Source of the DNA: a bacterium
GTDB taxonomy: Bacteria > Zhuqueibacterota > QNDG01 > JAGLOF01
Reading direction: 5' to 3'
Length of the DNA: 64,000 bases
NCBI GenBank assembly: GCA_016934955.1
Contig: JAFGRY010000048.1
Coordinates: 124,001 to 188,000 of the forward strand
Part shown: one piece after another, positions 1-9,542 of the stretch
Position numbering within the stretch: the first letter of the stretch is position 1
Layout of the letters: the number at the start of each line of letters is the position of its first letter
Notes under the pieces: model-generated
What the model saw: the letters and a program-made list of their open reading frames with translations, nothing else
Told to the model about the DNA's origin: nothing
Databases searched by the model: none
Position numbers and translations under genes: made by a program

Positions 1-412
1 TGGCATCGGACCAGGACCACTGATAGCCGACCATGATCGGCAGGCCCGTCTCCCGCTCGGCGGCGATCATGCTGTCGGCCTCGGCGACCGCAGCGCAGAG
101 CGGCTTGTCGCAGAGCACGCGGCTGCCCCCCCGCAGGGCGGTGATGCTCTGGACCGCGTGGAACTGGATCGGTGAGACGACAATCGCAAGATCGGCCCGG
201 TGACCCGCATGGTAAAAGGAGTCCATGTCCGGAAAGACCGGCACCTTCAAGGCCTGAAGGCGCGGGAGGTGGCCGGACCGCCCGGGGTCGGGATCGACCA
301 CGCCCGCCAGCCGCACCTCGTCCGGGCTGTAGCTGTTCCAGAGTTCCTGCAGATAGTAGTAGCCGTACCCGCCGATGCCGGCGAGAACGACCGTGACGGG
401 AGAAGCACTCAT
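1..412 (-). CDS. Gfo/Idh/MocA-family oxidoreductase, N-terminal part (gene runs off window)
   Basis: Only the first 137 codons lie in the window; the 3' end is beyond position 1. Translation from ATG at 412 begins MSASPVTVVLAGIGGYG, a Rossmann dinucleotide-binding turn, and around residues 103-106 has CDKP, the family's E/D-K-P motif that contacts nicotinamide and substrate. This family performs NAD(P)-dependent oxidation/reduction at sugar carbons, often forming 3-keto sugars. The start overlaps the stop of the alpha-mannosidase gene by ATGA, so it is translationally coupled as the last visible gene of the sugar operon. Family call is firm; the reaction is inferred only from context. Confidence 0.85.
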   Translation of the reverse strand, partial: MSASPVTVVLAGIGGYGYYYLQELWNSYSPDEVRLAGVVDPDPGRSGHLPRLQALKVPVFPDMDSFYHAGHRADLAIVVSPIQFHAVQSITALRGGSRVLCDKPLCAAVAEADSMIAAERETGLPIMVGYQWSWSDA

Positions 413-2916
413 GGACGCATACCCTTATCCAATCTGCGTTCCAGCAGATCGGTTGCATACGCTTCGCCGCTCTCCAGGTCGATGGCCAGCGTCTGAATCT
501 CAAAGGCCGCCAAGGTGGCGCTGAACCGCTTCCCCGGCACCGGCAGCGCTATGCGCGTGCTCTCGGCGGTCTCCAGGGGGTTGAAGAGGCGGAGAATCAG
601 CCGGTTTCCTTTTTCGGAAAACTTCATGGCGGCCAGCTGCACCCGGGGATTGGAGAGTGTGACTGCCGGAACGGGACCGGTCCCCTCTCCCGGGGGAAAG
701 CAGCAGAGGGCGGGGGGATATTCAGCCTTCAGACGGGATTCGAATTCCACGGCCGCCCGCCGTTCCCGGGCGTCGCCGCCGGAGAGCCAGAAGCGGAACA
801 TGCGGCAGCCCTGGTCCTGTCTGGGGGTGTGCCGGTCCTGCTCGGTGATCAGGCGATTGGTCCCCACCGGATGTCCCGCCCAGGCGGGTGAGCGGAGCAG
901 TGAGAGGCGCAATTCTCCGGGGCGCCGGTCGAATCCCCAGGTGCGGTCATTGATCACCGAGAGCGCCTGTTTCCCGTTTCCTGACTGCTGCAGGAGCCAT
1001 TTCTGGGCGACCAGCTCCCGTTCCTGCTCGTGATATTCCTCGACACCGTAGGCGGTCTGGCCCAGGAGGGTGCCGGAGAGGGGCGTGGGCAGCGACAGTT
1101 TCAGCATCCGGTCCGGCTCAGCCCAGTGAACCCTGGCCTCGACCTCAACCTCCGTTCCCTCATGAGGAATCTTGTAGCGGAGAACGATGGCCGAGCTCCC
1201 GTGGCTGAAAAGCGCCTCCACGATGGTGCGCACCGGGCCTGATTCGATGATCCGCACCGGTGCAAGGTCGCCTTCGACTCCGGCGGCGCGTCCGCACTCC
1301 TCCGGGGACATGAGCGTGAAAGCCCCGGCCGTATCGGTGAAGGACGTGACGCGCATGCCCCAGGGATCGGCATCGTCCCGCATGACGAGAAAACGGCAGG
1401 CGCCGGGAGAGAGCAGGTCGGTCTTTCCGATTCTGAACAGATCGAGAAGGCCGGTGTTTCGATTGATTGTCAAGTGAGCGGACCCGGTGTCGAAATGCAG
1501 TTCTTCCGGCTGTTCCGGGAATGGACGCTCGTTCACCGGTATCTGCCTGAACCGGACGCTGTAGCGTGTCAGGGATGACGGCCTCAGGTCGGCGGTGAAC
1601 ACGATCCGTTTCCGGTGGTCGTCGCGGATGCTGGAGCTCTCTTTTTCGACCTGCACCGGTACCGGACTGCCCTTTCTGTCCTGTATCTCAGGCATGCGAT
1701 AGGAGGCGGAATCGAAATTCGGTTCGGCCGCCTGCAGTTCCATCTGGATCGGGCAGCGGACGGAAACGGGATGGGGATTGTAAACGAAGACGGGGAGCTC
1801 ATCCGGCTGCGCCTGCGGCTCTCCCGCGAGGAGGCTGAAAAATGCGCGGGTCCTGATTCGCGCCAGCAGCTCCAGGCCGTGATCCATGCGCCGCAGCGCC
1901 TGTTCCATGGCTTCCACTGTGCAGGAGCCGGGAAGGATGTCATGAAAGGAGGCAAACAGCATGTCCCGGACGGCTGCGTCGATATCGTCGCGGGGATAGT
2001 CGACAAGTCCGTTCAGGGCCGCGTGCGCGGCCATCTTTTCCGTGAGAAAGAGGCTGTTTTCCAGCCGGCGGTAGCGCTCCTTTACCTCGGCCATGGAGGT
2101 GTAGCAGCCGACCGCCCAGGGATTGAGTCCGGCCGCGTGCTCCGGCAGGTCCCGGCGCCGTTCGGCGAGGCTGCTGAAGAAGGCCTCCGGAGTGCTGTGA
2201 CGAATGTCGATATCGGTCCGCTCACCCTGCAGGGCGGCGATCGCCCCGAGATCCGCGGCCGACGGTCCTCCGCCGTGATTTCCCACTCCCCAGAGCAGCA
2301 TGCCTTCGGATATACCGGGATGCTCACTCAGCCAGCGCTCGATACGCTCTGCCGCTTCACCCCGGCGGGAGTTGTAATGGTCCGGGGCGCGGTGGGCGAT
2401 GACGGTGGATCCGTCATAGCCCTTCCAGATAAAATCGTCGCCCGGCAGGGGAAGAAACGCCCGGTCCGGGCGGCAGAAGAGATAGCCCGTGTAGCCCGCT
2501 TTGGCGAGGATCTGCACCAGACCGCGGGTATGTCCGAAGGGGTCCAGGTTCACCGCAACCCGGGGTTCCCGGCTGAAACGGTCGAGAAACCAGGTTTTGC
2601 CCACAAGACACTGGCGTACGAAAGCCTCTCCACAGGGAAGGTTGCAGTCGGGCTGCACGTACCAGCCGCCCATGATATGCCAGCGGTCCCGGGCTACCAG
2701 ATCCTGGATACTGGCAAAGAGGGCCGGTTCGTGTTCTTCGGTCCATTGGTAGAGGAGCGCTTCGTTGTGGCAGAAGACGAAGCCGTCGAATGCTTCACAG
2801 AAGCGGACCGCCGTCCGGAATGTCGCCAGAGTCTCGGCCAGCCCCTCCTCCCATTCCCAGAGCCAGACGGGGTCGATGTGGCTGTTGCAGACCAGGTGGA
2901 GAATGCGTTCACTCAT
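409..2916 (-). CDS. Alpha-mannosidase, glycoside hydrolase family 38
   Basis: A protein of 835 residues, a normal GH38 length. The N-terminal motif SHIDPVWLW supplies zinc ligands His13 and Asp15, and NLDPFGHT places the expected nucleophile at Asp125, matching the DPFGH motif of the family. Two beta-rich domains follow to the C-terminus. There is no signal peptide, so it should act in the cytoplasm on imported alpha-mannosides; bacterial GH38 enzymes also include mannosylglycerate hydrolases, and I cannot tell the aglycone. It lies 12 nt after the upstream (alpha/alpha)6 glycosidase gene and overlaps the downstream dehydrogenase by ATGA, so the three genes should be co-translated. Confidence 0.9.
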   Translation of the reverse strand: MSERILHLVCNSHIDPVWLWEWEEGLAETLATFRTAVRFCEAFDGFVFCHNEALLYQWTEEHEPALFASIQDLVARDRWHIMGGWYVQPDCNLPCGEAFVRQCLVGKTWFLDRFSREPRVAVNLDPFGHTRGLVQILAKAGYTGYLFCRPDRAFLPLPGDDFIWKGYDGSTVIAHRAPDHYNSRRGEAAERIERWLSEHPGISEGMLLWGVGNHGGGPSAADLGAIAALQGERTDIDIRHSTPEAFFSSLAERRRDLPEHAAGLNPWAVGCYTSMAEVKERYRRLENSLFLTEKMAAHAALNGLVDYPRDDIDAAVRDMLFASFHDILPGSCTVEAMEQALRRMDHGLELLARIRTRAFFSLLAGEPQAQPDELPVFVYNPHPVSVRCPIQMELQAAEPNFDSASYRMPEIQDRKGSPVPVQVEKESSSIRDDHRKRIVFTADLRPSSLTRYSVRFRQIPVNERPFPEQPEELHFDTGSAHLTINRNTGLLDLFRIGKTDLLSPGACRFLVMRDDADPWGMRVTSFTDTAGAFTLMSPEECGRAAGVEGDLAPVRIIESGPVRTIVEALFSHGSSAIVLRYKIPHEGTEVEVEARVHWAEPDRMLKLSLPTPLSGTLLGQTAYGVEEYHEQERELVAQKWLLQQSGNGKQALSVINDRTWGFDRRPGELRLSLLRSPAWAGHPVGTNRLITEQDRHTPRQDQGCRMFRFWLSGGDARERRAAVEFESRLKAEYPPALCCFPPGEGTGPVPAVTLSNPRVQLAAMKFSEKGNRLILRLFNPLETAESTRIALPVPGKRFSATLAAFEIQTLAIDLESGEAYATDLLERRLDKGMRP

Positions 2917-2928
2917 GCTCGGGGTACC

Positions 2929-4959
2929 CTATTTTTTTGCTGTTCCGCCCGCGGGCAGAAACAGAGTCAGCCTGCTGTCCCGCTTCGGCCAGGCGAACAG
3001 GAGTTCGTCCCGCTGCCGGGAAACGACGGTCATATCCGTTCTCAGGTCGAAAGATGTCCTCCCCGTCTCCGGGATCAGGTCGATGTGAAGCACGGCCGAC
3101 CGCACCCGCAGGGCCGCACGCCAGGGGCCGGTGTCGGGCAGCAGGCGGGGCCTGACGCTGATGCCGTCCCCGCTGCAGCGCACTCCCAGCAGATGAAAAA
3201 CAAAAAGCATGATCAGCTCGGCCCAGGTCCAGGGAATGATGCCGTTCTGGGGATAGGGGGGCGCGATGCGGCTGCCGTACATCTCGAACCAGGAACCCGA
3301 CGCGGCTTCCGGCAGACCGTCCAGCCAGCGCAGGGTGCGCAGCACATTGTCCAGGTCACCGCATTCCGCCGCGGCCCGGGCCACCATGAGTGAGGCGAAG
3401 GGCCAGGGGCCGGCCGAGTCGGGCTCGGATGTCTGATTGTAACGGCCGTGTCCGCCCCGGGTCCACATCTGGTTCCAGAGCAGCTCCATCTGCTCCATGG
3501 TCCGCCGGGCCGGAAGAGAACCGGGATCGACAAATCCCAGGGCTATGGGGAAGACGGATGCGGTGTCCGGATTGAGCGAATGGTCGATGTCAGCGGCCAG
3601 GGGAACGCCGGGCGGCAATCCCGCGGCGGGTGAGGGGAAGATCGTTTCCTGCACCGAACCGTCCGGCGCCCGCCGCTTGATGAATCCCCGCCGGTCGTGC
3701 ATGGCGTAGCGGGGGTGCTCCAGGATGGCCGACCTGAGACGGCCGGCCCGGTCCTGCCAGCGTCGGGCGGTCGTGTCCTCTCCCAGGAAACGGGCGAACG
3801 CCGCGGCGCGGAGAAGCCCCAGGCAGGGCCAGAACTGGTACGAGAGTTCAATGCCCCGTTCAATCCCGTGCAGGGCGTGCCGCTCCCAGTAGTCCCTGGT
3901 ATTGCAGAGCAGGCCCGATTCGGGATGGATAAATTCCTTCCTGAAGGGGTAATCCGCCACTTTTTTTATCGTTTCCCAATCGTCCCTGATGAGAGAATAG
4001 TCCCCTGACCAGCAGGCATGGGTGTGCAGGGCATAGAGCAGGGCGCCGTTCTGATCCAGCTCGACCTCGTCGGAGCCTCGGCGTTCGCTGGAATCGACGC
4101 AGTCCCCCTCGTCCGAGACAAACTCGTGAAGGAGGCGGGCGAGCAGCACCCGGGCTTTCTCATGAAACCCGGCCAGGGTCAGTCCCACTGCCATGAACGA
4201 ATGGTCCCGCACCCATTCCCGGCAGTACTGCCAGATGCTGGCGTCCACCACACCCGCTGCCGAGACCACCGAAGCCAGATTGACGGTGCTGTCCCGGAAC
4301 AGCCTGTTCAGCATGGAAGATCCGGTGGATATCTCCGTGCGCCGCCGCCAGAACGCGGCCGCCGTACTGCTGTCCGGCGCGGCCGGAACGGTCCGGAGGG
4401 CAACGCCTATCTCAGGGGTGAGGGTGTACGCGAGTGCCAGGCGGACCGTTCCGTCTTCACTGGCGGTCAGGTCGGACGCAATCTCGGTTCCGGGAACGGC
4501 GGTGCAGAGGCTGAGGGCCCCCCGGGGTTCCATGCCCGATATGACAATGTCCCTCACGAGAACAGGGGAACCGCTGTCCGGGCAGAAGAGACGTTCCGTG
4601 ACCGTAAGCAGCCCGGCCTGCCAGGTCAAATGAATCACGGGGAGCGGACCCTCCATGATCCTCCCGGCGCACCAGCCGGACGGGACGAGGACCCTGCCCG
4701 CGAGAGCGAGGGAGAGCATGGTTCCCCCGAACCCGCCGCCGGGATCGAAGGTGAGGGCCTGCCGTTTCATGGCGGGGCGGTCGGGATCCATGATGATCAG
4801 TCCCGCGGGTGTTCCCTCACCCCCGGAAGCGACCTGCAGGGCTGCCAGGATATGCCCGTTGCCGGTAAAGAAGTAATTGACGCCGTTCAGTTCCGTGCGT
4901 ACATCGGGATGGCCGTCGGCCGGATCGTCGTGATAGATGTGTTCACGGGGATCGATCAT
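2929..4959 (-). CDS. (alpha/alpha)6-barrel glycoside hydrolase, GH15-like
   Basis: A 676-residue protein without signal peptide. The N-terminal third looks beta-rich; then REWVRDHSF around residue 255 and a helical repeat region with GSDEVELDQNGALLYAL resemble the catalytic barrel of GH15/GH63/GH65 enzymes. Near residue 590 the segment PWTWAELIMLFVFHLLGVR is the inner-helix signature common to six-hairpin glycosidases, followed by a small beta domain. Acid/base residues cannot be assigned confidently. The gene starts 9 nt after the aldolase-kinase fusion (SD AGGAA) and lies 12 nt before the GH38 gene. Specificity is unknown; the fold call is stronger than the family number. Confidence 0.65.
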   Translation of the reverse strand: MIDPREHIYHDDPADGHPDVRTELNGVNYFFTGNGHILAALQVASGGEGTPAGLIIMDPDRPAMKRQALTFDPGGGFGGTMLSLALAGRVLVPSGWCAGRIMEGPLPVIHLTWQAGLLTVTERLFCPDSGSPVLVRDIVISGMEPRGALSLCTAVPGTEIASDLTASEDGTVRLALAYTLTPEIGVALRTVPAAPDSSTAAAFWRRRTEISTGSSMLNRLFRDSTVNLASVVSAAGVVDASIWQYCREWVRDHSFMAVGLTLAGFHEKARVLLARLLHEFVSDEGDCVDSSERRGSDEVELDQNGALLYALHTHACWSGDYSLIRDDWETIKKVADYPFRKEFIHPESGLLCNTRDYWERHALHGIERGIELSYQFWPCLGLLRAAAFARFLGEDTTARRWQDRAGRLRSAILEHPRYAMHDRRGFIKRRAPDGSVQETIFPSPAAGLPPGVPLAADIDHSLNPDTASVFPIALGFVDPGSLPARRTMEQMELLWNQMWTRGGHGRYNQTSEPDSAGPWPFASLMVARAAAECGDLDNVLRTLRWLDGLPEAASGSWFEMYGSRIAPPYPQNGIIPWTWAELIMLFVFHLLGVRCSGDGISVRPRLLPDTGPWRAALRVRSAVLHIDLIPETGRTSFDLRTDMTVVSRQRDELLFAWPKRDSRLTLFLPAGGTAKK

Positions 4960-4968
4960 ACCGCGTTC

Positions 4969-6708
4969 CTAGCGCTGCACCCGGCCGCTGACCGATCCTG
5001 CCATCAGTTTTTTCACTTCCGCGACACTGACCCGGTTGAAGTCCCCGGGAATGGTCTGCTTGAGACATGAGGCCGCGACTCCGAATTCCAGCGCCTCCCG
5101 GTCGTTCATCCCGGTGATGAGGCCGTAGATCAGTCCCGAGCTGAACGAATCGCCCCCGCCGACCCGGTCGACGATCCTGATTGTGTATCTGCTGCTGGTG
5201 ATGAATGTACCGCCGCTGTGGAGGCAGGCGGACCAGCTGTTTTCCGAGGCTGAGTGGCTCTCGCGCAGGGTGATCGCGGCTTTTTGCAGGCCGAAGCGTT
5301 CGACAAGCGCTGCCGCCGTCTTTTCAAAGGCTTTCGTATCGAGGGTGCCCCTGTCCAGGTCGGTGGAGCCCGAGGTGATGCCGAACATGGCGTCGGCGTC
5401 CTCTTCGTTGCCGATGCAGATATCGGTAAATGCCATGAGCGGCGCCATCACGGCCTTCGCCTGTTCCCGGGACCAGAGTTTCGCCCGGTAATTCAGGTCC
5501 ACGCTGACGGTGCATCCCGCTTCCTTCGCGGCCCGCAGGGCCTCCAGGGTGACCGCGGCCGCGGTGTCGCTGAGCGCCGGAGTGATCCCGGACCAGTGAA
5601 ACCAGCGGGCGTCAGTAAAGACCCGGCCCCAGTCGACGGTGCCGGGCTGCAGTTCCGCGACGGCCGATCCGGCCCGGTCGTAGATCACTTTCGAGGGCCG
5701 CTGGGATGCGCCGTGTTCGAGAAAGTAGATGCCGGTCCGTTTCCCCTGTCTGACGATACAGGATGTGTCCACGCCGCCGGAGCGGAGCGCGTTGACCGCG
5801 CTCTGACCGATCTCGTTATCCGGCAGGGCCGTGACGAACCGCGAGGGGAGACCGTAGGCGGCAAGGGCCGCGGCCGCATTGGCCTCGGCGCCGCCGAAGC
5901 AGGCCTCGTAGCCGTCGGTCTGGGTAAACCGGCGGTTTCCCGGGGGTGAGAGCCTGAGCATGATTTCGCCAAAGGTGACGACCCGGTCCCCCTGCGCTCC
6001 CGGCGTCCGTGCGGCAGCAGGAGCCGATTCACTGCCTGAGCCGGTCAGCCCGAGCCATACCCTGGCCGTCTTGTGGACCTTTTCCGGATCGTTCAGATCC
6101 TTTGTCAGGGCCGATCCGCAGAAAATTCCCGACGGATCGGCGGCATACAGACGTCCCAGGGTGGTCGCGTTCACGCCGCCGGTGTAGATGACCGTAAGGT
6201 CCCGGTACGGTCCTCTCCAGGCGCCGGCCAGACCGCTGCTGTCGAGGCCGCCGGCAACGGCCGGAAAGAGTTTGTAGATCCACTGGTGGGGGTGCTGTTC
6301 CCGCAGCTCGTCCAGGGAACAGCCGAGAAGCGCGGCTTTCTGCACCAGCTGCTTGCCCGCGTCGTTCAGCCCTCCGGGCGCGCAGAGAACATCCCGTTCA
6401 ATGCAGGCTTCCACCACTTCGGGAATGTAGTCGGCCGAGACAACGCCGCTGACCCCCGCGGCGATCGCCGCTTCCGCCTGTTTCCCCGTCATGACGGTGC
6501 CGGCCATGATCAGGGCATCGCCGTCCCGCTGCAGGATCGCCGCGATCCCTTCTGCCGCGTGATCCGTTCGAAAAGCGATCTCGAGGACGATACCGAGCGG
6601 GTAGAGGATTTCATAGGCCCTGAGGCAGTCGCCGGCGCTGCCGGGGGCCAGCAGGGCGATGAGCCGGTGCCGCTTCAAATGGTCGAAGAGCTGTCGTGAT
6701 CTGGTCAT
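4969..6708 (-). CDS. KDPG aldolase-KDG kinase fusion protein
   Basis: Residues 1-220 are a 2-keto-3-deoxy-6-phosphogluconate aldolase: LEIAFRT carries the catalytic Glu (about 43) and YKLFPA the Schiff-base Lys (about 146), with TGGVN at the phosphate site. After a 15-20 residue Ala/Ser/Pro-rich linker, residues 240-579 are a PfkB-family 2-keto-3-deoxygluconate kinase: FGEIMLRLSPP at the start and RVGGGDSFSSGL with the catalytic Asp near the end. The two normally separate enzymes catalyse successive steps (KDG to KDPG, then pyruvate plus glyceraldehyde 3-phosphate). I prefer ATG 6708 because GGAAACC precedes it at good spacing; ATG 6720 is the alternative. The domain order, aldolase first, is opposite to pathway order. 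Confidence 0.88.
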   Translation of the reverse strand: MTRSRQLFDHLKRHRLIALLAPGSAGDCLRAYEILYPLGIVLEIAFRTDHAAEGIAAILQRDGDALIMAGTVMTGKQAEAAIAAGVSGVVSADYIPEVVEACIERDVLCAPGGLNDAGKQLVQKAALLGCSLDELREQHPHQWIYKLFPAVAGGLDSSGLAGAWRGPYRDLTVIYTGGVNATTLGRLYAADPSGIFCGSALTKDLNDPEKVHKTARVWLGLTGSGSESAPAAARTPGAQGDRVVTFGEIMLRLSPPGNRRFTQTDGYEACFGGAEANAAAALAAYGLPSRFVTALPDNEIGQSAVNALRSGGVDTSCIVRQGKRTGIYFLEHGASQRPSKVIYDRAGSAVAELQPGTVDWGRVFTDARWFHWSGITPALSDTAAAVTLEALRAAKEAGCTVSVDLNYRAKLWSREQAKAVMAPLMAFTDICIGNEEDADAMFGITSGSTDLDRGTLDTKAFEKTAAALVERFGLQKAAITLRESHSASENSWSACLHSGGTFITSSRYTIRIVDRVGGGDSFSSGLIYGLITGMNDREALEFGVAASCLKQTIPGDFNRVSVAEVKKLMAGSVSGRVQR

Positions 6709-6753
6709 GGCGGTTTCCATTGTTTAGTGATGAGATCAGAGATACTCTCTGAT

Positions 6754-7545
6754 CTAGAGGTGGCGAATGTTCATGCCGCCGCTGAGCTCGATGGAGATAC
6801 CGGTGGCGTACCGGAAGGCTCCTTTTGCCAGGGCCGCCACCGCCGTGCCGATATCTTCGGGCTGGCCCCAGCTGCCCAGGGGGATGAGCCCGTTTTCGAT
6901 CATCCGGTCGTATTTCTCTTTTACCGGCGCGGTCATGTCGGTGCTGATGATGCCGGGCCGGACATCGTAGACGGCGATACCGTATTCCGAGAGCCTGTCC
7001 GCGTAGATCATGCTGCTGAGACTGAGCGCGGCTTTTGAGAGGCAGTATTCCGCCCGGGACGGAGAGGACACCTCGGCCGAGATGGAAGAGATGAAGATGA
7101 CCGTGTAAAATTCATCGGGATTGAGCCGTTTGGCCGAGATCATGTGCCGGGCGACCTGCTGGGTGAAGAAAAAGGGTCCGCGGGTGTTGATGGTGAGCGC
7201 GCGGTCAAAGGATTCGGGGTCGGTTTCGAGAATGTCCTTTCGTTCCAGGGGCGCCACACCGGCATTGTTGACGAGAACGTTGATCCGTTCGAAGGTGCGC
7301 AGCGTCTCGCCGATGACACGGCCGTGATCGTGAATCTCGGCTATGTCGGCCTGCAGCGGCAGAAATGTCGCGCCCGTCTCTTCAGCCAGCTTTTTTACCT
7401 CGAAGAGTCCCTTTTCCGTATTCTCCGGTTCCCAGGTGCGGCCGAGGCCGCAGATGTCGAACCCTTCAGCGGCCAGCGCCAGGGCGATGCCTCTGCCGAT
7501 TCCCCTGCCGGCGCCGGTAACGAGGGCCACGGGTCTTCCATTCAT
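6754..7545 (-). CDS. Short-chain dehydrogenase/reductase
   Basis: A classical SDR of 263 residues: TGAGRGIGRG cofactor turn at about residues 10-19, NNAG in the middle, and the active-site YCLSK motif. The acidic-free loop after strand beta-2 (GRTWEPEN) gives no clear NAD/NADP preference. The C-terminal part ends SIELSGGMNIRHL, like sugar-alcohol and oxo-sugar dehydrogenases. AGGAGAAG sits 9 nt before ATG 7545. Its place between the flavoprotein and the aldolase-kinase fusion suggests oxidation or reduction of a sugar-acid intermediate before KDG is formed; that role is inference. A second, unrelated SDR is encoded at 25714-26484. Confidence 0.85.
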   Translation of the reverse strand: MNGRPVALVTGAGRGIGRGIALALAAEGFDICGLGRTWEPENTEKGLFEVKKLAEETGATFLPLQADIAEIHDHGRVIGETLRTFERINVLVNNAGVAPLERKDILETDPESFDRALTINTRGPFFFTQQVARHMISAKRLNPDEFYTVIFISSISAEVSSPSRAEYCLSKAALSLSSMIYADRLSEYGIAVYDVRPGIISTDMTAPVKEKYDRMIENGLIPLGSWGQPEDIGTAVAALAKGAFRYATGISIELSGGMNIRHL

Positions 7546-7562
7546 TGTCGTATCTTCTCCTT

Positions 7563-9542
7563 TCAGGTGATGGTTCCTGTCCGGGTATATGTGTTGTACA
7601 CCGTTTCGAACCAGAGATCCTCGGCGGGCAGGGGGCGTATCTCAGACCAGGCCGTCCTGATCTTTCCGCCGGAATCGAGCACTGTTTCCTGTATCCGGCT
7701 GCTGACGAAATCCCCGGGCCCGGCGAGCCGCCAGGCCCAGGACTCCGGCGGTTTCGCGGGATTGTCTCCGGTCACCAGGTATGAGCCGCGGCTCTCTCCC
7801 CCCCGGGAGAGATAGCCGGCAATCGCTTCCAGGTAGACGAGGTGGGTGAGACAGAGGTCCATGGTCCGGAACGCTTCCGGCAGATCAGCCGGGTTCGCGA
7901 TACGGATGGCGCCGGGCAGCGACCGCCATTCCCGCCTGGCCTCGCCGAGCGCCTTTTTTACCGTTTCCGGTGTCCGGATATGAGCGGCCGCGGCGGTCAT
8001 TCGTTCCTGCAGCCGTTTTCGCAGCGTCCAGTGGCCGGTCCCTTGAGCGGGCCCGGGCGCGAGCATCCGTTCCATCGTCATGATTATTTCATGCAGTCTT
8101 TTTTCGGACCGGGCGAGGAACGCCCCGGCATCCGGCGCCCTGTCCCGGTAGGCGCGGGCGATGCGGAGGGCCGCGCGTCTGCCGCCCACCTGTCCGGAAT
8201 TGAGGGCCGATCCGCCCGGACGGTAGACACCGTGCGTGCCGCAGATTTCGCCGACGGGAAACAGATGGGACAGGCTGGATTCCCACCAGATATCCGCCTT
8301 GAGGCCGCCGTTGTTGTGCTGGGCGCAGACCGCGATCTCCAGAAGGTCGCGATAGAGGTCGATGCCGTTGTCCCGGTAGAGGTCGATGGCCGGCTGGTTC
8401 ATAGCCGCCAGCCGCTCGACGGGGGTGTCCAGGAGCGCGGACGATCTCGTCAGGTATTCCCGGGGCAGCGGTCCCAGGCTGTCCAGGGTGAAATCATCGG
8501 CCGGATTGCGGCTGAAATCCAGGAACACATGCCTGCCGTTGATAACGGTCTCCCGGTAGACGAGCAGGTCGATCAGTGACGATCCGTGATTCGCGATCTT
8601 GCGCGGATCGAAGGGCCACTGGTACCCTTTGAGAAAAATTGCCTCGCAGAGCGCTCTCGTGTCGGGGAAATGGTCCTGCAGGAAGGACCGTTCGTCCCGG
8701 CCCTCCCGGTCCCTGGAAACGTAGCGGGGCATGACCTGCTGATAGGTGCCCGAGAGATTCCAGCGGAACGCCACCGAGGCGATCCCGAATTGGGACTCGG
8801 TGAGATTCTGTCCGGCGGCGCCGGCCTGAAAGGCGAGGCCGTGGGAACCGGTCTGACTCTCCGGGTACACGGAAGCGGCGTAGATGCCGGCGGGTCCGCC
8901 GGTGGCCAGTATCACGTTTACGGCATTGAACACGGTCAGGCCACGGTCCGCGTCCCCGAGGCGGCTGCCGTCCAGGGCGACCGCGCCGATCACCGTTTTT
9001 TCGCCGTCGTCCCCGGCGGTCAGCAGTGAGATGACCTGGTGGCCGTCCAGGACCGGAATGTTCAGCTCGCGCACCCGGGAGGCGAGGGCGGCAACCATCA
9101 TACGGGAGGTGCGGGGACCGGCGGAGGTGCCGCGGCCCCGGGCGTCATGATCCGTTTTGTAGCCGGGAAAGGCGCCGTGACGGGAGCGGGGAAAGGGCAC
9201 TCCCAGCCGCACCAGATTGAAGAAGGCTTCGGCGGAGTGGTTCGCCTCGCAGAGGGCGATGTCCCCGTGCATGCAGCCGCCGCTGAAAAGATCCCGGGCC
9301 ATATCCAGGGGTGAGTCGGGCTCGTCCCCGGCCAGGGAGAGCTTGTAATAGGTCTGCTTGTCTGAGCCGCTGTTGTTGGAGGTGCCGCCGCCCCAGCGGT
9401 CGGTGGCGATAAGCAGATCGCGCTGTCCGTATTCATGCAGGCAGATGGCCGCGTTGAGGGCCGCGGCGCCGCTGCCGATGATGAGGGTGTTGACCGTGTG
9501 GAGGGTCAGTGTTCTGCCTTCGATGGAAATGGATCCCTTCAT
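7563..9542 (-). CDS. FAD-dependent fumarate reductase/succinate dehydrogenase-like flavoprotein
   Basis: A 659-residue flavoprotein. LIIGSGAAALNAA near residue 22 is the FAD-binding dinucleotide turn; GGGTSNNSGSDK fits the flavin-contact region, and later ATGGPAGIYAASVYP and LFPVGEICGTHG match the conserved core of the fumarate reductase flavoprotein family. The C-terminal 150 residues are helical, as in the capping and helical domains of that family. No signal peptide and no heme or Fe-S motif in this chain. Its start overlaps the stop of the Old Yellow Enzyme gene by ATGA (SD GGAGG), so the two flavoproteins are probably made in equal amounts and may interact. Substrate unknown; a sugar-derived enone or alpha-hydroxy acid is a guess. 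Confidence 0.75.
   Translation of the reverse strand: MKGSISIEGRTLTLHTVNTLIIGSGAAALNAAICLHEYGQRDLLIATDRWGGGTSNNSGSDKQTYYKLSLAGDEPDSPLDMARDLFSGGCMHGDIALCEANHSAEAFFNLVRLGVPFPRSRHGAFPGYKTDHDARGRGTSAGPRTSRMMVAALASRVRELNIPVLDGHQVISLLTAGDDGEKTVIGAVALDGSRLGDADRGLTVFNAVNVILATGGPAGIYAASVYPESQTGSHGLAFQAGAAGQNLTESQFGIASVAFRWNLSGTYQQVMPRYVSRDREGRDERSFLQDHFPDTRALCEAIFLKGYQWPFDPRKIANHGSSLIDLLVYRETVINGRHVFLDFSRNPADDFTLDSLGPLPREYLTRSSALLDTPVERLAAMNQPAIDLYRDNGIDLYRDLLEIAVCAQHNNGGLKADIWWESSLSHLFPVGEICGTHGVYRPGGSALNSGQVGGRRAALRIARAYRDRAPDAGAFLARSEKRLHEIIMTMERMLAPGPAQGTGHWTLRKRLQERMTAAAAHIRTPETVKKALGEARREWRSLPGAIRIANPADLPEAFRTMDLCLTHLVYLEAIAGYLSRGGESRGSYLVTGDNPAKPPESWAWRLAGPGDFVSSRIQETVLDSGGKIRTAWSEIRPLPAEDLWFETVYNTYTRTGTIT

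Noticed and set aside
1615-3393. Long plus-strand open frame antisense to the glycosidase genes
   Set aside because: High-GC shadow of the minus-strand GH38 and (alpha/alpha)6 genes; composition is Gly/Arg/Val-rich with no motif. Real genes on the other strand have catalytic motifs and SDs.
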